Origin: Sporosarcina sp. PTS2304 | Lineage (GTDB): Bacteria; Bacillota; Bacilli; Bacillales_A; Planococcaceae | DNA: 64,000 bases | Direction of reading: 5' to 3' | Assembly: GCF_003351785.1 (NCBI RefSeq) | Contig: NZ_CP031230.1 | Location: 3,138,501 to 3,202,500, forward strand | Shown here: piece after piece, positions 9,121 through 17,769 of the stretch | Layout of the letters: each line of letters opens with the position of its first letter | Numbering within the stretch: the first letter of the stretch is position 1 | Notes under the pieces: generated by a model | Told to the model about the DNA's origin: nothing | The model's input: the letters and a program-made list of their open reading frames with translations, nothing else | Database searches by the model: none | Made by a program: the position numbers and the translations under genes

Positions 9121-10113
9121 ATGATACGATTTGTTGAGTTTGATGAACAATATTTGCCGCAGATGGCCGCGTTATTGGCGACTAGACATCAAGAAGAACG
9201 GAGACGCTTTCCATTTTTGCAACAGCGGTTTGAGGAAGTGGGGCAGGCGGAGCAGCGTTTGTGGGAAGAGATGCGTAAGCCGTATGTAGGCGGGTTGGTT
9301 ACGTTGCGTGATGATGATGTTATAGGGTATTTGTTGTATGAATATCGTCAGGATGTGACGCGTGGCCGTACGGTATATGTCGGCTATCCTTCGTTTGTGA
9401 TGCATGAAGACGAGCATCCGCGGTTGGCGCGTTTGATGTATACGGAGGTGGGAGCGGAGTGGATCCGCAATGGCTACTTTGAGCATGTGGTGGATGCGCC
9501 GGTTGGCAATGATGAGTTGATCTTGGAGTTGCTGGAACAGTCTTTCCGTTTTGAACAGCGGTTTGCTGCGTTGTCTTTGGAGAATTATCGAGCGCAACCG
9601 GGAGAGAATAGTCTCGTGAAAGTGAAGGAATTGAAGGCCGATGAACAGCAGATGTTGCGGAAGATGGCGCCTTGGAATAGTATGCATCAGGCAAAAGCGC
9701 CCGCGTGGAAGCCGATTACACAAGAGGCCTTGGATGCGGAGCGTGATATGTTGAGTGCTTACGAAGGCAAGGAAGGAACGCGTAGCTGGGTGGCGGAGCA
9801 AGATGACGCGCCTGTTGCTTTCCATTTATTCACAACGGCTGATGCTAGACATGCGATGACTACACCTGATCAGGCGGCGGTTCTTGTGCAGGCGGCGACG
9901 AATATTGAGTTGCGTGGACAAGGAATCGGGAAGTCGATTGCGAATCATAGTTTTACTCAAATGAAAAAAGCTGGCTATGAATATCTGATGACGGACTGGT
10001 ATACAGCGAATCATTTAGCATCATATTTCTGGCCGAAACTTGGATTCCGTTCATATATGATCCGCATGGCGCGTTCAGTAGATGCACGCATTGCCTGGGC
10101 GGATGGGCAATGA
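9121..10113 (+). CDS. GNAT-family N-acetyltransferase
   Basis: This 330-residue protein has an N-terminal degenerate GNAT half and a C-terminal half with the acetyl-CoA-binding pattern ELRGQGIGKSIANHSF near residue 262, followed by the typical TDWYTANHLASYFWPKLGF segment. It should transfer an acetyl group to an amine, but the acceptor is unknown. AGGAGGGG lies 7 nt upstream of the ATG. Its stop overlaps the next start (ATGA), so the two genes are translationally coupled. Confidence 0.88.
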   Translation: MIRFVEFDEQYLPQMAALLATRHQEERRRFPFLQQRFEEVGQAEQRLWEEMRKPYVGGLVTLRDDDVIGYLLYEYRQDVTRGRTVYVGYPSFVMHEDEHPRLARLMYTEVGAEWIRNGYFEHVVDAPVGNDELILELLEQSFRFEQRFAALSLENYRAQPGENSLVKVKELKADEQQMLRKMAPWNSMHQAKAPAWKPITQEALDAERDMLSAYEGKEGTRSWVAEQDDAPVAFHLFTTADARHAMTTPDQAAVLVQAATNIELRGQGIGKSIANHSFTQMKKAGYEYLMTDWYTANHLASYFWPKLGFRSYMIRMARSVDARIAWADGQ

Positions 10114-10784
10114 CTGGGGCGAAGTTTGTAGCATCGTGGAGTGGAGGCAAAGATTCAGCACTTGCTACATATCGGGCAATCCGAGAAGGTAACGTACTCG
10201 CGATGCTATGGACGATGTTTGATAAAGACCAGCCCCATTCAAAGTCCCATGCCTTGCCTCTTGAAATCATTCAAGCACAAGCGAAACAACTTGATGTGCC
10301 GTTGATGATTCGGAAAGCCGATTGGGCGGGCTATGAAGGACAGTTTATGGATGCGATGCGTGTGTGCAAAGCGCATGGGATTCCACAGGCGATTTTTGGC
10401 GATATCGATTTGGAAGATCATCTGTTATGGGTGCAGTCGATGTGCGCAAAAGTTGGAATGGAAGCTGTTCATCCGTTGTGGCAAGAGTCTCGCCGATCGT
10501 TGCTGGAGGAATTTGTGCGAGAAGGGTTCGAGGCGTATATAGTGGTCGTTCACACGGAGAAGATGCCTGCTGAATTTCTAGGCAGACGCTTTACGATCGA
10601 ATTAATGGATGAACTTGAAGCGCTCGACATTGATAGTTGTGGCGAATCGGGTGAGTTTCATACGGTCGTAGTCGATGGGCCGATTTTCAAGGAACGTATT
10701 CCGATTCAAATGGGAGACGAAGTTGAAAAGGACAGCTATGTATTTTTGACATGTGGACTGGAAAAAGACACTTCTGTAGACTGA
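10110..10784 (+). CDS. Dph6-like ATP-binding amidoligase (adenine nucleotide alpha hydrolase family)
   Basis: This 224-residue protein carries the PP-loop SWSGGKDSALA at residues 9-19 and the C-terminal GESGEFHTVVVDGP motif of the diphthine-ammonia ligase (Dph6/ATP_bind_4) family. Bacteria do not make diphthamide, so the true substrate is probably another carboxylate that is adenylated and amidated. It overlaps the upstream acetyltransferase by 4 nt, which suggests a shared pathway. A terminator overlaps its 3' end. Confidence 0.88.
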   Translation: MTGAKFVASWSGGKDSALATYRAIREGNVLAMLWTMFDKDQPHSKSHALPLEIIQAQAKQLDVPLMIRKADWAGYEGQFMDAMRVCKAHGIPQAIFGDIDLEDHLLWVQSMCAKVGMEAVHPLWQESRRSLLEEFVREGFEAYIVVVHTEKMPAEFLGRRFTIELMDELEALDIDSCGESGEFHTVVVDGPIFKERIPIQMGDEVEKDSYVFLTCGLEKDTSVD

Positions 10785-10812
10785 AATCAGTCGCGGAAGT
10801 GTCTTTCTGTTA
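10762..10812. terminator. Terminator between convergent genes
   Basis: AAAGACACTTC pairs with GAAGTGTCTTT around an inner hairpin (GACTGAAATCAGTC). It overlaps the 3' end of the Dph6-like gene and abuts the stop of the convergent GMC gene, so it may act in both directions. Confidence 0.7.
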
Positions 10813-12549
10813 TTCGGTTTTTGCGTCAAGTAGTAATCCGCCTTTGCCTTTTAGGTACAGATCCATTCCTTCAGCCGCCCGGTATGCGACGGCTCCAATT
10901 GTTCCGGTAGGATTGTAGTTGGAAAAGTGGGGGAAAGAAGAACCGCCGACGACGAAAAGGTTGTCCATCGTCCATAGTTGTGAGTAATTATTAACTGCAG
11001 ATGTTGCTGGATTGCTTCCCATAATCACGCCGCCACCATAATGTCCGGAAGTGTACGCATGAGGAAAATCTTCAGCGACGTTGCCAGGTTCTATAATGTC
11101 TGCGCCCATTTGTTCGAGAAGTTCGATACCTTTTTCGATACCGAACGCTGCCAGCTTGCGGTCTTGGTCTGTATATTTACGAGTGACACGAAGCAAAGGA
11201 TCGCCGAATGCGTCTTTGTACGTCGGATCCAAGTCATAATAATTATGAGAGCTCGGCAAAGCGGCTTTTTGTAGACGGATGATCATGTGGCGGTTCGTAT
11301 AGTGCAATGACTTGTCTTTGAACTCTTTGCCCCACGTCGGGGTACCTTTAGGGACGGGATTCGATGTGATCGGTCGCTGTCCAACAGATGTGGTTTCAAT
11401 ATCAAGTCCATGAATGAAGTCTACATCTTGATGGTCAAAATTATCTGCACAATAATCCGCATAGCACGTTTGTAATGAACCAGCACCTGCGAAGTTATTA
11501 AATTTCTTATCTTCGAAATAGCCCATCACACCGATAATATCGATATTATTGTCATGACCGGTCATGTTTTTGCCGATGACCCCTTTGCCGGTCTTCGGAT
11601 TATACGGCTCGCCGATTTCCGACAACAGCAATAAGCGGTTATTCGTGAACGCAAAGCCCGCTAGCACAACGATATCCGCGGGTTGTTCGCATACTTCTCC
11701 TGTTTTCATATCGATGTACTGTAGTCCAGTAGCTTTCTTGCCATCATGAATTACACGCGTTACGTACGATTCGTTTCGAAGTTCGTACTTGCCGGTCTTT
11801 TTGGCAGTTTCTAGCACAGTCACCAATGGATCGGATTTTGCACCGAAATCACAGCCATACAATGCACAATACGAACAATACATGCAGGCATTCAACGTTT
11901 CACCGTCGGGATTAGTATATTGTTGTGAAAGATTGCCTGCAGGTGACATGTACGGGTGATAGCCAAGTTCCGTTGCGGCTTTTTGAAATAACCGAATTTG
12001 TGCATTTTTCTTTAGTGGCGGATTGGGATAGGCATCGGATCGTTCGGGCCCTAATGGATTATCCTCACCTGAAATGCCAGCCATTTTTTCGAATTTGTCA
12101 TAATACGGTTCCAGTTCATCGTACGTGATGCCCCAATCTTGCAATGTCATCTCTTTTGGAATTTTTTCTTTGCCGTACTTTTTCACCGTTTGGCTATATA
12201 TTTCAAAATCATACGGATACCATCGATACGTGATGCCGTTCCAGTGCATCGAACTCCCACCAGTATCTGTTCCTACAGCGAGGGCGCTATTATTTCGGAC
12301 AGGTTTCGCGACTTCGTCCAACTCATTCCTTGATGTGAGTGTTTCGATCGCTAAATCCTGCATTAACGCAAATCGTCGGGAATAGCGCAGTTCGTCTTTA
12401 GAGCCGATGAAATCTTCACGAGTTTTTTCCTTTCCTCGTTCCAATGCTACGACGGTATACCCTTTTTTCGTAAGTTCAGCAGCAGGGATTCCTCCAGACC
12501 AGCCACTGCCGACAATGACGACATCCACTTTTCCTAGTTTTTTCACCAT
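10810..12549 (-). CDS. GMC-family FAD-dependent oxidoreductase (gluconate/sugar dehydrogenase-like catalytic subunit)
   Basis: This 579-residue flavoprotein has the N-terminal dinucleotide motif VVIVGSGWSGG (residues 10-20) and the C-terminal GMC region ending TSGHYGGGVIMGS...NYNPTGTIGAVAYRAAEG. A cysteine cluster, CMYCSYCALYGC near residue 221, resembles the region that binds a 3Fe-4S cluster in three-subunit FAD glucose dehydrogenases. Family knowledge suggests oxidation of a sugar or polyol with electrons passed to the respiratory chain. It lies 18 nt after the Tat-signal small subunit gene on the same strand. No cytochrome c subunit is encoded nearby. AGGGGG is about 8 nt upstream of the ATG. 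Confidence 0.88.
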   Translation of the reverse strand: MVKKLGKVDVVIVGSGWSGGIPAAELTKKGYTVVALERGKEKTREDFIGSKDELRYSRRFALMQDLAIETLTSRNELDEVAKPVRNNSALAVGTDTGGSSMHWNGITYRWYPYDFEIYSQTVKKYGKEKIPKEMTLQDWGITYDELEPYYDKFEKMAGISGEDNPLGPERSDAYPNPPLKKNAQIRLFQKAATELGYHPYMSPAGNLSQQYTNPDGETLNACMYCSYCALYGCDFGAKSDPLVTVLETAKKTGKYELRNESYVTRVIHDGKKATGLQYIDMKTGEVCEQPADIVVLAGFAFTNNRLLLLSEIGEPYNPKTGKGVIGKNMTGHDNNIDIIGVMGYFEDKKFNNFAGAGSLQTCYADYCADNFDHQDVDFIHGLDIETTSVGQRPITSNPVPKGTPTWGKEFKDKSLHYTNRHMIIRLQKAALPSSHNYYDLDPTYKDAFGDPLLRVTRKYTDQDRKLAAFGIEKGIELLEQMGADIIEPGNVAEDFPHAYTSGHYGGGVIMGSNPATSAVNNYSQLWTMDNLFVVGGSSFPHFSNYNPTGTIGAVAYRAAEGMDLYLKGKGGLLLDAKTE

Positions 12550-12567
12550 TTTTTCATCCCCCTGACG

Positions 12568-13335
12568 TTATGATTTTCTTTGGTAATCTGTCAAACTGAT
12601 AGGTTCCATTTTAACGAACTCATCGCTTTCAATAATGCTAGCGTAGGAAGGGACGGGTCCGGGAAATTCTTTCATCCTCCAACCATCCATATTCCGATTG
12701 CCTCCGTAGAGAGGGTCTGCGTAGGCTCCTTCAATGACTGTCATGCGCAATAATTGAAAGAAGCTGGCGGAACTGACACCGTTTAATGGAACTTTGTCTT
12801 GCTCGAAGTCTGTCAAAATGGCGATTTGTTGTTCTTCATCTATTTTTTCGAATGTCGCGTCGTATCGTTCTTGGCTCAGTTCATTCATTTTGCGTAAAGC
12901 ATTGAGAAATAGGTCGCCTCTCGTCAATCGGGAGTTTACAGCTTGTGCATCCGCTCCGTCAAAAGGAGCTTGTCTGTAATCTTTGACGTTCGAGCCCCAA
13001 GATCCTGCCAATTGTTTATCGATAAAATATGCAACGCCTAGTTCGATGGCGCCGGGTCCGTTATGATCTTTCGGATAGATCCGTTCCGATGCTTGTTCAA
13101 GTACGACGAAGTCTGTATATCTGGTGAAAAATGTTCTAGCTTCGGTCACATCTCGTTTCGTAGAGTCGTCTTTCGTCACAGTGGATGGCTCTGATTGCAA
13201 TTTGTTTGAGAATAATCCTCCAAGCAGTGAACCTCCTGCGACACCGCCTATGACGAGTCCAGTGTTTTTCATAAAACGACGTCTGCTTGGATCGTGGTTT
13301 TGATCGTTATTATGTGGTGGTTTGTTGTGATCCAT
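12568..13335 (-). CDS. Gluconate 2-dehydrogenase subunit 3-family protein with Tat signal
   Basis: This 255-residue protein has a twin-arginine signal (SRRRFMKNTGLVIGG near residues 20-34) and a C-terminal domain typical of the small subunit that carries FAD-dependent dehydrogenases through the Tat pathway. The adjacent GMC enzyme has no signal peptide, so this subunit is probably its export chaperone and partner. The ATG at 13335 has AAGGAGGG 9 nt upstream; the GTG at 13344 is too close to the ribosome site. Confidence 0.87.
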   Translation of the reverse strand: MDHNKPPHNNDQNHDPSRRRFMKNTGLVIGGVAGGSLLGGLFSNKLQSEPSTVTKDDSTKRDVTEARTFFTRYTDFVVLEQASERIYPKDHNGPGAIELGVAYFIDKQLAGSWGSNVKDYRQAPFDGADAQAVNSRLTRGDLFLNALRKMNELSQERYDATFEKIDEEQQIAILTDFEQDKVPLNGVSSASFFQLLRMTVIEGAYADPLYGGNRNMDGWRMKEFPGPVPSYASIIESDEFVKMEPISLTDYQRKS

Positions 13336-13403
13336 TGCTGTCACCCTCCTTGTATAGATATAAGTAGTAGTGTTAGAAGATAAATAAACTGTATATTCGG
13401 ATT

Positions 13404-13432
13404 ATTATATCATCTATAAAAGTAATTTGTCA
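13404..13432 (-). promoter_or_regulatory. Promoter of the dehydrogenase operon
   Basis: On the minus strand, TGACAA and TATAAT are 17 nt apart, about 70 nt upstream of the Tat-subunit start. Confidence 0.65.
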
Positions 13433-13470
13433 TCTTGCAATCTACTGTTGCTTAGTATGGCTATTTTAAA

Positions 13471-13700
13471 ATGTTTTATTCACCAGTATATAGAATGCTT
13501 GAAAGGGTAGCTTCTTTTCCTATCATTGGTGGAAATACACATCGGCCTGATCCGAACATGACCTAGTGACGCCTGATAGAAGACTGTTCATCGGATCGAT
13601 ATTTGACGGTACAGGAAAAGTGCTCGCAGATCCCGCAAAAGAAACACTAAAACAAGTGGAAATGAAGGAATCCAGCAACGAATTTTCGTGCATAGAGTGA
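13471..13700 (+). pseudogene. Remnant of an unidentified coding sequence, two out-of-frame fragments
   Basis: This otherwise gene-free stretch holds two successive protein-like fragments in different frames. The first (13471-13566) contains FPIIGGNTHRPDPNMT and stops at TAG. The second (to TGA at 13698-13700) contains DRRLFIGSIFDGTGKVLADP. No ribosome site is visible. The continuous protein-like composition across a frame change suggests decayed coding sequence. I do not recognise the family, and chance cannot be excluded. Confidence 0.35.
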
Positions 13701-13834
13701 AAATGGTAAAATGCATAGAAAACGGAGAAGGAATAAGGTGTTTTGTGCTACAGTAGATTATAAGATAACAACTACTTAGGCAATTGAATCAATGGTGGAA
13801 AATCTAATAGAAAAGAGATTACGAGGTGATTGCT

Positions 13835-14017
13835 TTGTTGAAGAGAAACTTCACATTCGCCCTACTATTTTTTGTATTGATAACTGCTTGGAAATGGGTT
13901 TCTACTTCTGAAATTCAGTGGCTGGAGAATATAATGTTAACTATTGGAATTACGCTAGTCACTGCGTTTATAGACTGGGCAAGTAAACCTTATCAGTATA
14001 AAAAGAGCAATGACTAG
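13835..14017 (+). CDS. Small two-helix membrane protein (paralogue of 42768-42944)
   Basis: This 60-residue protein has two membrane helices around a short loop containing STSEIQWLENIM. It closely resembles the product at 42768-42944 (same FALLFFVL and STSEI.W.ENIM blocks) and more distantly the product at 53476-53664. I choose the TTG at 13835, 6 nt after GAGGTG; a GTG at 13826 lies within the ribosome site. Function unknown. The paiB start lies 21 nt downstream. Confidence 0.7.
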   Translation: MLKRNFTFALLFFVLITAWKWVSTSEIQWLENIMLTIGITLVTAFIDWASKPYQYKKSND

Positions 14018-14038
14018 TTTAATGAAAGGTGGAGAAAT

Positions 14039-14659
14039 ATGTATATTCCAAATCAGTTTAAGGTTCATGACGCAGAAGAAATCCGAGAGTTTATTCAGCA
14101 GAACTCCTTTGCGACACTCATTACTACGAAAAAAGGAACACCTATCGCAACCCATTTGCCGATGCAACTAGTGAAAGAAGAGGATCATTACTATATAACT
14201 GGTCACATGGCTTACGGCAATCCCCAGTGGCGGACATTCGTCGATTCTGCAGATACTTTGGTAATATTCCAAGGACCGCATGCCTACATCTCCCCTTCTT
14301 GGTATGAACAAGAAAATGTCCCGACCTGGAACTATCAGGCTGTCCACGTCTACGGAAAGGCAACTATAGTGTCAGAAGAGGAACTGATCAAAGACCTTGC
14401 CCTCCTGCTGGAAAAATACGAGGGAAATCGAAAAAATCCTGTTTTATGGGATACGCTTTCTCCATCGCTTCTGGAAAAGGAACTAACAGGCATTGTCGGC
14501 CTCAAAATTCAAGTAGATGAAATGCAGGCTGCTTATAAGATGAGCCAAAATCGAAATGCGACAGATTATCAAAGCATCGTCGATCACTTACAGCATGAGG
14601 AGGGTCCAACCGCAAAACAGATGGCTGCTCAGATGGACAAACGAGCAAACGATCAGTAA
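14039..14659 (+). CDS. paiB: PaiB-family FMN-binding negative transcriptional regulator
   Basis: This 206-residue protein matches PaiB (PF04299). It starts MYIPNQF, has the FATLITTKKGTPIATHLPM strand pair of a split-barrel flavin-binding fold near residue 24, and the conserved YGNPQW and PTWNYQAVHVYG motifs. In B. subtilis PaiB acts with the acetyltransferase PaiA on sporulation and protease genes. No PaiA neighbour is present. AAAGGTGG lies 7 nt upstream of the ATG. Confidence 0.92.
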   Translation: MYIPNQFKVHDAEEIREFIQQNSFATLITTKKGTPIATHLPMQLVKEEDHYYITGHMAYGNPQWRTFVDSADTLVIFQGPHAYISPSWYEQENVPTWNYQAVHVYGKATIVSEEELIKDLALLLEKYEGNRKNPVLWDTLSPSLLEKELTGIVGLKIQVDEMQAAYKMSQNRNATDYQSIVDHLQHEEGPTAKQMAAQMDKRANDQ

Positions 14660-14779
14660 TCGGTGGGATGTTATTTTCATGTACTATAGGAAAAATATCA
14701 TTGATGTAACGAGAGTATGTATAGGGTTCGTTTAACAATTGGGCTAAATTGAGAAGTAACGGATAATTGTGGTGAGGTT

Positions 14780-14857
14780 TTGAAACGTCTTATTATAGGG
14801 GCTTTGGTTATAGCGGTTGTTCTATTGTTTATGTTTTTCTTACTAACCGGTGCATAA
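14780..14857 (+). CDS. Possible 25-residue membrane peptide
   Basis: TTG-initiated frame encoding a single hydrophobic helix (LIIGALVIAVVLLFMFFLL). GGTGAGG lies upstream but only 2 nt from the TTG, which is unusually close. It sits alone between paiB and a repeat element. Real expression is uncertain. Confidence 0.3.
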   Translation: MKRLIIGALVIAVVLLFMFFLLTGA

Positions 14858-14875
14858 AAAATTGTGTATGAACAG

Positions 14876-14926
14876 AATCGAGTGCAATAACAGCAGAAGG
14901 TTAGTGTCTCAATCAGGCCAGATTGT
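14876..14926 (+). repeat. Intergenic element C, outlying copy
   Basis: AATCGAGTGCAATAA ... CTCAATCAGGCCAGATTG matches the recurrent ~50-nt element that separates the small genes of the 28-57 kb tract. This is the only recognisable copy outside that tract. Confidence 0.5.
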
Positions 14927-15002
14927 CAAACATACAGAAAATAACGAGCTTGTTTATCCAAAAAAAATTTTTTGGAAATGAGATGCTCTTGACGGGGGAT
15001 TG

Positions 15003-15096
15003 TAGAGTTAGTGTAGTCGTTAGGATTCTCCCGAGAGAATCCTTGAGTTTGTGTCGGGAAGTCAGTTGGTGTTCGTCCAGAAGTTGGAGTAGTGCA
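15003..15096 (+). repeat. Repeat family A, short copy with a perfect hairpin
   Basis: This segment contains AGGATTCTC-CCGA-GAGAATCCT, a perfect 9-bp hairpin at 15022-15043, followed by about 50 nt (from TTGAGTTTGTGTCGGGAAG to GAAGTTGGAGTAG). The same flanks recur at 48940-49133, where an unrelated repeat occupies the hairpin loop. No gene is visible between 14858 and 15276. Confidence 0.75.
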
Positions 15097-15150
15097 GTAG
15101 ACGATGGAACAAATTACATGACGTGGATAATAGAAAAAGTGGTAAATAAC

Positions 15151-15188
15151 GAAACGCACGAGCGTGCAATACGCTGTGCGTTTTTTTG
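15151..15188 (+). terminator. Intrinsic terminator without an obvious gene
   Basis: AAACGCAC pairs with GTGCGTTT and is followed by seven T. It lies downstream of repeat A, with no convincing gene before it, so it may end an untranslated transcript. Confidence 0.65.
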
Positions 15189-15275
15189 TATACATTAATA
15201 AAAGTTTGAAACTATTTCTCGAATTTACCGTCTGTACAGCAACCTATGAAAGAACGATGGAAAGGAAGATGAAAA

Positions 15276-16754
15276 ATGAGAAAACTATGGATCGCGTTTG
15301 GATTATTGCTACTCCTCGTCGTTCATCCGATATCTAACGTAGCCGCAAGCATTCAACGGTTTCCGGATGTCCCTTCAACAAAACACTTTGCGGAAGCGGT
15401 CAATGAGTTGGCGAAACGTCGCGTCATTGGTGGGTATCCGGACGGTATGTTCAAACCGAGCAACCCTATCACGCGTGGGCAAGCGGCTGCGATCATTGTC
15501 AAGATGATCAGACTAGAAACGACGAATGTCAAAGAGCCTAAATTTACAGACGTTACGAAGGCAAACGGCTATTACCAAGCGATTGCAGCACTAGCAGAAA
15601 AAGGTGTCATCAACGGCTATGGCGATGGACGTTTTGGCCCGAATGATTCGATTACACGTGCGCAAATGGCTTCGATCCTTGTCAAAGCGTTTGATTTGCC
15701 ATTGTATCGTGATCCGGATTATGGATTTAAAGATGTCGTGCATAAAAATAGTCACCGCGACGGCATTTATAGTTTATATCAGCTTGGGCTCACTACGGGA
15801 ACGTCTCCTACGACATTTAGTCCGAACGCTTCCATTACGAGAGGGCAAGCGGCGAAGTTATTGAAAGCTGCGGAAGATGTAAAGCCCGGTATCGTGACGC
15901 TTTATGCGAAAGACTATCAATGGAAGAGGTTCGCGGACGTCAGCAAAGCGACTTCGGATATAGTTGATATTGTGCCTGGTAGCGAGATGCCGAGCCAACC
16001 GAATCTTATGACGAAAATTCATCTAGTTCCGAAGAAGGAAGGCACGGCGACACTGCATTTTTCTACATTTGCTGATGCCAGCCGACCTGAGCATAAAAAT
16101 TACAGGAAATACTATGTTCATGTGAAAAAAGTGGATGATGAATGGAACATTTCATTGGAAGAGACGGATGATATCTATTCGACACCCGTACAACTTTGGC
16201 TTGATGATGCTAGAACAGAGACGAATGAAGCGTTAACCCGTGCGAAATCCATCACGCTTTCCACGGCGGAAGGAAAATTGGTGAACGATCACGTAGAGTT
16301 CAAGCCATGTACAAATACGACACTGCAATATTGCTCGACGATTTCAATCGATCAGCCGGGGACATTCATTGCGACTGTGCGTTATATGGACGATAAAGAA
16401 GTGCGCTACTGGCTGACGTCCACTGAACAACTAGATAAATTTTATTATTTTGTTCATGTGACACCAATCAAAACGAGTGAAGTCGTAAAGGTGTGGGAAG
16501 GAGCGCAACTGGGCCAGCATGTGTTACCTAAAGGAAGTGAGCAAATCGCAACAGTGACGAGAGATAAAGGAACGAACACATTCCGCATCACACCAAAAAA
16601 AGCCGGTGAGTTTTTTATCGACTTCCCCGAAAGCAAAGTAGCACCTGGCAGTCACCGGATTTACTACGGTATTACGGTAAGGGTCAGTACACTAGGCCCG
16701 TACTTGCATGTCAGCGCGATCGTTAGTGAAGAGGATGATATGGTATTCGATTAA
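15276..16754 (+). CDS. Secreted protein with three SLH domains
   Basis: This 492-residue protein has a signal peptide (hydrophobic core LLLLLVVHPI, cleavage after about residue 24). Three SLH repeats follow (about residues 27-205), each with an FxDV start and a GYPDGMFKPSNPITRGQAA-type motif. SLH domains hold proteins to the peptidoglycan-linked polymer of the cell wall. The C-terminal ~280 residues are a unique beta-rich region with a possible disulfide (CTNTTLQYC). Its role is unknown. The RBS is GGAAG upstream of the ATG. It is more divergent than the SLH pair at 20420 and 24815. Confidence 0.9.
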   Translation: MRKLWIAFGLLLLLVVHPISNVAASIQRFPDVPSTKHFAEAVNELAKRRVIGGYPDGMFKPSNPITRGQAAAIIVKMIRLETTNVKEPKFTDVTKANGYYQAIAALAEKGVINGYGDGRFGPNDSITRAQMASILVKAFDLPLYRDPDYGFKDVVHKNSHRDGIYSLYQLGLTTGTSPTTFSPNASITRGQAAKLLKAAEDVKPGIVTLYAKDYQWKRFADVSKATSDIVDIVPGSEMPSQPNLMTKIHLVPKKEGTATLHFSTFADASRPEHKNYRKYYVHVKKVDDEWNISLEETDDIYSTPVQLWLDDARTETNEALTRAKSITLSTAEGKLVNDHVEFKPCTNTTLQYCSTISIDQPGTFIATVRYMDDKEVRYWLTSTEQLDKFYYFVHVTPIKTSEVVKVWEGAQLGQHVLPKGSEQIATVTRDKGTNTFRITPKKAGEFFIDFPESKVAPGSHRIYYGITVRVSTLGPYLHVSAIVSEEDDMVFD

Positions 16755-16788
16755 AACGTAGAGGTCTATCCTTTACGTTTTTTTCGTT
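16755..16788 (+). terminator. Intrinsic terminator
   Basis: AAACGTAGAGG and CCTTTACGTTT form a stem with one G-U pair, followed by a T run directly after the SLH gene. Confidence 0.85.
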
Positions 16789-16869
16789 AACTATCAGAAT
16801 ATTCATCCTACAATTTCTATGCTAAGATTAATAAAATAGCTCTGACTTAAACAAAGGGAGGGCATAGAG

Positions 16870-17769
16870 ATGAACGTCATTGAGATGAAGCAAGTGACGA
16901 AAGTGTTTGGCAAGAATCATGCACTGAGTAGTCTGGATTTAGCTGTGAAATCAGGAGAAGTGTTCGGTTTCATTGGACCGAATGGGGCAGGGAAGTCGAC
17001 TGCGATTCGAGTATTGCTTGGGATGTTGCGGGCGACGAACGGAACTGCAAAGATGTTCGGCAAGGACGTGTGGCGTGACGCAGTAGAGATTCATCGTCGC
17101 ATTGCGTATGTCCCGGGAGATGTGAATTTATGGCCCCAGTTGACGGGTGGCGAAGTGATTGATTTGTTCGCGAGCCTTCAAGGCCAGAGTAATGAACAAA
17201 AGCGTGATGAATTGCTTCGGCGTTTTCAGCTCGATCCGACGAAGAAATGTCGCACGTATTCGAAAGGGAATCGGCAAAAGGTAGCACTCGTCGCGGCATT
17301 TGCTTCGGATGCGGAGTTATTTTTGTTGGATGAACCGACGTCTGGACTTGATCCGTTAATGGAGAAAGTGTTTCAGCAATGCGTGGCGGAAGTGAAGGCA
17401 GAGGGCAAGACGGTGTTGCTGTCGAGTCATATTCTGTCTGAAGTTGAAAAGCTTTGCGATCGTGTCGGGATTATTCGGCAAGGTCGTTTGATTGAGTGCG
17501 GGACGTTGGATGAATTGCGGCATTTGACTCGTATGCATTTGACGGTGGAGACGAGTATCCCACTGGAGTCACTCGTTTCGTGGCAAGGTATTCACGAAGT
17601 TACAGAGACAGAAAATGGTTGGACATTTCAAGCGGACGCAGATGAAATGGAAGAGATTATGCGGAAATTGAGTGAGCATGGTATACGAAAAATTGAAAGT
17701 ACGCCGCCTACGCTGGAAGATTTATTTATGCGTCATTATGAGGAAACTGTAGAAGGTAGGGAATCATGA
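16870..17769 (+). CDS. ABC transporter ATP-binding protein (drug-export type)
   Basis: This 299-residue ATPase has Walker A GPNGAGKST (about residue 37), a signature region YSKGNRQKVALVA and Walker B LFLLDEPTSGLDPL, plus a C-terminal extension typical of exporter ATPases of the CcmA/tetronasin-resistance type. AAAGGGAGG precedes the ATG. It overlaps the permease start (ATGA). The partner permease is frameshifted, so the exporter may not work. Confidence 0.92.
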   Translation: MNVIEMKQVTKVFGKNHALSSLDLAVKSGEVFGFIGPNGAGKSTAIRVLLGMLRATNGTAKMFGKDVWRDAVEIHRRIAYVPGDVNLWPQLTGGEVIDLFASLQGQSNEQKRDELLRRFQLDPTKKCRTYSKGNRQKVALVAAFASDAELFLLDEPTSGLDPLMEKVFQQCVAEVKAEGKTVLLSSHILSEVEKLCDRVGIIRQGRLIECGTLDELRHLTRMHLTVETSIPLESLVSWQGIHEVTETENGWTFQADADEMEEIMRKLSEHGIRKIESTPPTLEDLFMRHYEETVEGRES

